Shown: piece by piece, positions 60,318 to 64,000 of the stretch
How positions within the stretch are numbered: position 1 is the first letter of the stretch
Layout: each line of letters opens with the position of its first letter
Origin: an uncultured Acetatifactor sp.
Lineage (GTDB): Bacteria > Bacillota > Clostridia > Lachnospirales > Lachnospiraceae
Reading direction: 5' to 3'
Length of the DNA stretch: 64,000 nucleotides
Assembly: GCA_910577235.1 (NCBI GenBank)
Contig: CAJTMX010000006.1
Coordinates: 1 to 64,000, forward strand
Translations under genes and position numbers: made by a program
The notes under the pieces: generated by a model
What the model saw: only the letters and a program-made list of their open reading frames with translations
Database searches by the model: none
Told to the model about the DNA's origin: nothing

Positions 60318-61745
60318 TCACATTTTCCGAAGACCTCTGGGATAGTGGTTTTTCATGGTTCCCGCGGCCAGCTTTCCCCAGCCCAGACTGTACCCGTCCA
60401 CAGTGATCAGATGCCATCCCTTTTCCCCGTCACATGAAAAGGTCAGACCTCCCAGATAGTCCTCCGCCCGGGGTATGTCCCCCCGGCTTTCACCGCCGGA
60501 ACTCACCGGGCAGATGCGCCGTACTTGTCCGGGGCCGAGAGCCAGCGCCAGCGCATGGGCAGGTTCAAAGCGGTTCTTTTTAAGGGTGCCCAGATGAAGG
60601 CCGGGACGCAGTACATGCAGCCCCTTAAGGGAGGGCATGTCCCCCGGGGCCAGGTACAACTGCTCGCCGAAATTCAGAAACGATCCTTCCGGCGCAGCAG
60701 TCAGGGTTTCCGCGGCAAACTCCAGATATTGCCCACAATCCTTCTCCCGGATTCCCTGCTGTGTTCCGCCTGCGCTCAGCGCCCGTCCAGCGAAAGTACC
60801 GCCCTTTTGCAGCACCGCCAGATAATGTCCCTCCCCCCGCAGTCTGTGGGGCCAGAGCCGGAGAGTCATACGAAGATCCGCCGTCTGGTCCACGGTCCAG
60901 TCGGGCCTGCCGGGGGCAAAGCCCCACTCCGCAGGGAGTATCTCTCCGGGCAGACAGCTGGCAGGATCAACCACTTCCATCTCCGGATGTCTTCGCAGCA
61001 GCCTCTCCACGCTCCCCTCGTTCTCCGTGGGAGCGAAGGTACAGGTGGAGTACACCAGCCTGCCCCCGGGACGCAGCATGGTCACGGCGCAGTCCAGTAT
61101 CCCGTCCTGCCGCCGGGCGCACTGCTCCACGTTCCCGGGGCTCCACTCCTCCCCCGCGATTTCGTTTTTGCGGAACATCCCCTCCCCCGAACAGGGCGCG
61201 TCCACCAGAACGCGGTCAAAATATTCCGCAAAATCCTCCGCCAGACGCTCCGGCGTCTCGTTTAACACCAGGGCATTGCGGATTCCCATGCGCTCCACAT
61301 TCTCCGACAGTATCCTGGCTCTCTGGGGATGGATCTCGTTGCTCACCAACAGCCCCCGTCCTCCCATCATCCCTGCGATCTGGGTGGTCTTGCCCCCGGG
61401 GGCGGCACAGAGATCCAGCACCCTCTCCCCCGGCCGGGCCCCCAAAAAGACCGCCGGAGCCATAGCGCTGGGCTCCTGAATATAATAGACCCCCGCCTCA
61501 TGGTAAGGGTGCCTGCCAGGCTCCCCGCTGTCATAATAAAAGCCGTTCTCCTCCCAGGGCACCGGCTCCAGAGGCCAGGGACTCAGGGACAGAAATCGGT
61601 CCCTGCCCTCCCCTATACCCAAACCGTCCTTCAGCGGATTGACCCGCAGCGCCCTGTGTCTCGCGCCTTGAAACGCCTCCCGGAAAGCCCCGTACTCCGC
61701 CCCCAACTGCGATTGCATTCTCTGCTCAAATATCACCGGCAGCAT
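60318..61745 (-). CDS. RNA cytosine-C5 methyltransferase (RsmF/NOL1/NOP2/sun family)
   Basis: The 475-residue protein has a SAM-binding Rossmann domain (VLDLCAAPGGKTTQIAGMM) and two catalytic Cys motifs (LVDAPCSGEGMFRKNE; VYSTCTFAP), followed by a C-terminal PUA-like domain. It should methylate cytosine in 16S rRNA. Length and layout fit RsmF rather than RsmB. Confidence 0.93.
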   Translation of the reverse strand: MLPVIFEQRMQSQLGAEYGAFREAFQGARHRALRVNPLKDGLGIGEGRDRFLSLSPWPLEPVPWEENGFYYDSGEPGRHPYHEAGVYYIQEPSAMAPAVFLGARPGERVLDLCAAPGGKTTQIAGMMGGRGLLVSNEIHPQRARILSENVERMGIRNALVLNETPERLAEDFAEYFDRVLVDAPCSGEGMFRKNEIAGEEWSPGNVEQCARRQDGILDCAVTMLRPGGRLVYSTCTFAPTENEGSVERLLRRHPEMEVVDPASCLPGEILPAEWGFAPGRPDWTVDQTADLRMTLRLWPHRLRGEGHYLAVLQKGGTFAGRALSAGGTQQGIREKDCGQYLEFAAETLTAAPEGSFLNFGEQLYLAPGDMPSLKGLHVLRPGLHLGTLKKNRFEPAHALALALGPGQVRRICPVSSGGESRGDIPRAEDYLGGLTFSCDGEKGWHLITVDGYSLGWGKLAAGTMKNHYPRGLRKM

Positions 61746-61827
61746 GATCTGTCCCCCTGTATCTTCCGATATTTTATCCGTATACTTCGTCCATCATAAC
61801 ACAATCCCTCAATCAGGGCAATCACCA

Positions 61828-64000
61828 TTACTTTTGGCGCTTTCCCGTCAACAGCATGACCTCATGGGCCAGCAGCGGAAAAGAGGCCAGCAGCGCCAGT
61901 ATCCCCCACTCGGCCCACTGCAAATGGGTGGTGCCGAAAGCCGCGATCAGGAAAGGGATCTCCGTCACCGCGACCTGGAGCAGAAGTCCCAGGATACAGG
62001 CCAGGATCATCAGCTTGTTTTCCAGATGATTCATGCGGAAAACGGAGCGCCCCATATCCCGCATTCCCACCGCGTGAAACAGCTGGCTCATACCGAGCAC
62101 AGTGAACGCGTAAGTCTGGGAACGCCGCAGGATTCCCTCCTGGGCCAGCATTCTCCCCATGTTTTCCAGAGTGACCGGCAGATGCTGATTTCTCATGGCC
62201 AGCAGTGGGATCAGGCAAAAAGCGGTCAGACTGATGGCCGCGATCAGCAGTCCGTAAAAGCAGGTGCACGCCAGACCGCCCCGGGCGAAAAGGCTTTCCC
62301 CCGGTTTCCGCGGCGGATGCCCCATCATGGAATCGGGATCGCCCCGATCGACACCCAAAGCCAGCGCGGGCAGAGAGTCGGTGATCAGATTGATCCACAG
62401 GATATGGCTGGAACGCAGCGGGGATGCCAGGCCACAGATCACTGCCAAAAACATGGTGGCGATCTCTCCCAGATTGGATGAGAGCAGGAAGATCACGGAT
62501 TTTCGTATATTCTCATATACCCCCCTTCCCTCCTCGATGGCTTTCTCAATGGTGGCAAAATTGTCGTCCGTCAATATCATGTCCGCCGCCTGTTTCGCCA
62601 CGTCCGTTCCGGAGGCTCCCATGGCGATACCGATATCGGCCTTTTTCAGGGAGGGTGCATCGTTTACTCCGTCCCCTGTCATAGCTACGATATGGCCCGC
62701 CTGCTGAAAGCCCGTGACGATCTGTACCTTCTGCTCCGGTGCCACTCTGGCAAAGACCCGGACGCCGGCCAGGCGCTGCCCCAGTTCTTCCTCCCTGACG
62801 CGGCTCAGTTCCTGCCCGGTCATACATTGCTCCCTGCTCTGAACGATGCCCAGCTGTCTGCCTATGGCATAGGCGGTGTCCACATGATCCCCTGTGATCA
62901 TCACGGTCTCCACTCCCGCCTGCCGGAAGGTGGCCACCGCCCCCGCAGCCTCGGGTCTGGCCGGGTCACGCATCCCCACCATCCCCAGAAAGGTCAGCCC
63001 CTGCTCCTGGGGGGCCTGCCCTCCGATACGCATGGCCACAGCCAACGTGCGCAGCGCCTCGTCGGTCATCTGTTCCATGGCCCGGCGGATCTGCCGACTG
63101 TGGCCCGGCTGTAGGGACAGACACTGTCCCCGCACCATCACATGAGTACAGCGCCCCAATACCACGTCCGGCGCTCCCTTCACATAGGTGACGCCTGTAT
63201 TACCCCGATAGTGAAAGGTGGACATCATCTTCCGCTCCGAATCAAAGGGCAGTTCCCGGCGGCGGGGCATACGCTTTTCCAGTTCCCCCCGGCTCACCCC
63301 CAGACTGTGGGCCAGCTGCAGCAGCGCCAATTCCGTGGGATCTCCGATGCGTTCCTCCAGCACCGCGTCATTGCACAGCGCCATTCCCTCTATCAAAGAT
63401 TCAAATTCCTGCCCGTCCAGCTCCTGCACAGGCAACATCCTCTGGCCCGCGAAACACTGTTCCACCGTCATGCGGTTCTGGGTCAGGGTTCCCGTTTTAT
63501 CCGAGCACACGATGCTCACGGCCCCCAGAGTTTCCACGGAGGGGAGTTTTCTGACTATGGTGTGTACCTTTACCATACGGGTCACGCTCAGGGCAAGACA
63601 GATCGTGACCACAGCCGGCAGCCCCTCGGGCACTGCCGCCACAGCCAGGGATATGGCGGTAAGCAGCATATCGAAAATATTGCGGCGCTGGAAGATGGCG
63701 ATGCCGAAGAGAGCCGCACACAGCAGCAGGGACAGGATGCTCAATACTTTTCCCAAGTCTCCCAGCCGCTTTTGCAGCGGGGTCTGCTCCTCCTTTCCCT
63801 CGTTGATCATGGAGGCGATCTTACCGATCTCCGTGTCCATACCCGTGGCCGTCACCAGACCTTTTCCCCGGCCTCCCGTGATCACAGTGGACATATAGAC
63901 CATGTTCTGCCGATCACCCAGAGGCATTCCCTCCTGTCCTGTGAAAGCGGCGGATTTGGACGCGGGCAGGGATTCTCCGGTCAGAGCCGACTCCTCCGCC
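61828..64000 (-). CDS. Calcium-type P-type cation ATPase, N-terminal part outside the window
   Basis: The visible part runs from the actuator domain (EESALTGESLPAS at the window edge) through VAAVPEGLPAVVTICLALSV, the phosphorylation site CSDKTGTLTQNRMTV, the nucleotide domain and hinge (MTGDGVNDAPSLKKADIGIA), to the C-terminal membrane helices (WINLITDSLPALALGVDRGD). This is a P2-type ATPase, probably exporting Ca2+. An ATG at 63925-63927 is internal: the frame stays open and conserved to position 64000. Confidence 0.93.
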   Translation of the reverse strand, partial: AEESALTGESLPASKSAAFTGQEGMPLGDRQNMVYMSTVITGGRGKGLVTATGMDTEIGKIASMINEGKEEQTPLQKRLGDLGKVLSILSLLLCAALFGIAIFQRRNIFDMLLTAISLAVAAVPEGLPAVVTICLALSVTRMVKVHTIVRKLPSVETLGAVSIVCSDKTGTLTQNRMTVEQCFAGQRMLPVQELDGQEFESLIEGMALCNDAVLEERIGDPTELALLQLAHSLGVSRGELEKRMPRRRELPFDSERKMMSTFHYRGNTGVTYVKGAPDVVLGRCTHVMVRGQCLSLQPGHSRQIRRAMEQMTDEALRTLAVAMRIGGQAPQEQGLTFLGMVGMRDPARPEAAGAVATFRQAGVETVMITGDHVDTAYAIGRQLGIVQSREQCMTGQELSRVREEELGQRLAGVRVFARVAPEQKVQIVTGFQQAGHIVAMTGDGVNDAPSLKKADIGIAMGASGTDVAKQAADMILTDDNFATIEKAIEEGRGVYENIRKSVIFLLSSNLGEIATMFLAVICGLASPLRSSHILWINLITDSLPALALGVDRGDPDSMMGHPPRKPGESLFARGGLACTCFYGLLIAAISLTAFCLIPLLAMRNQHLPVTLENMGRMLAQEGILRRSQTYAFTVLGMSQLFHAVGMRDMGRSVFRMNHLENKLMILACILGLLLQVAVTEIPFLIAAFGTTHLQWAEWGILALLASFPLLAHEVMLLTGKRQK

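Overview
The window looks like a chromosomal segment of an anaerobic, spore-forming, probably motile member of the Clostridia, most likely Lachnospiraceae. The pointers are forespore genes (spoVAD, spoVAE), a GerMN lipoprotein, a chemotaxis receptor, a sigma-28-type promoter, an A-type flavoprotein, and small families typical of that group (DUF1653, DUF5721, DUF434). No species is claimed. Nearly all genes lie on the minus strand. The plus-strand exceptions are a lipid kinase and PAP2 pair (10.3-12.0 kb), a small AT-rich island (29.2-30.7 kb) and argG with two small genes (50.2-52.7 kb). There is no prophage, intact insertion sequence, rRNA or CRISPR array.

Layout. 1-4.1 kb: the 5' part of a tRNA-Gly gene with a near-consensus promoter, a membrane-anchored GH3 hexosaminidase, an unexplained leader or small-RNA locus, and a chemotaxis receptor. 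4.4-10.0 kb: aspartokinase, homoserine dehydrogenase and an ACT-domain protein, then a lipoprotein and glyA. 10.3-12.0 kb: lipid kinase and PAP2-type membrane phosphatase. 12.1-17.8 kb: a signalling operon with a FecR-domain membrane protein, a CHASE2 adenylate cyclase, a GAF/HD-GYP protein and a TIM-barrel isomerase. 18.1-28.9 kb: glycosyltransferase, an SfsA-MutY fusion, a DUF1653 protein, GH43, a membrane-anchored protein ending in a polymorphic-toxin-like domain, holA, an HD protein, VanZ, an unknown protein behind a textbook sigma-28 promoter, and an esterase. 29.2-32.7 kb: a C39-peptidase remnant, a lipoprotein, a radical SAM protein and a DUF434 protein. 32.7-39.0 kb: one operon linking comEA, an OmpR/histidine-kinase pair, a GerMN lipoprotein and comEC. 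39.1-51.4 kb: a transporter, an orphan solute-binding protein, and arginine biosynthesis genes argC, J, B and D mixed with NUDIX, GNAT and fprA genes; an Rpn nuclease with long heptad repeats separates them from the divergent argG. 51.8-61.7 kb: DUF1294, DUF5721, an LTA-synthase-like protein, a spoVA cluster without spoVAC behind a sigma-G-like promoter, a GHKL kinase, an SH3 protein, trpS and an RNA m5C methyltransferase. 61.8 kb to the end: a P-type cation ATPase running off the window.

The most unusual items are the SfsA-MutY fusion, the cAMP / c-di-GMP signalling operon whose HD-GYP protein carries a large insertion, the toxin-like domain on a membrane anchor, the sigma-28-controlled unknown gene, a dispersed family of about 35-bp palindromic intergenic repeats often next to ribosome-binding sites, and a strong promoter that leads into a two-codon open reading frame and a stable hairpin.
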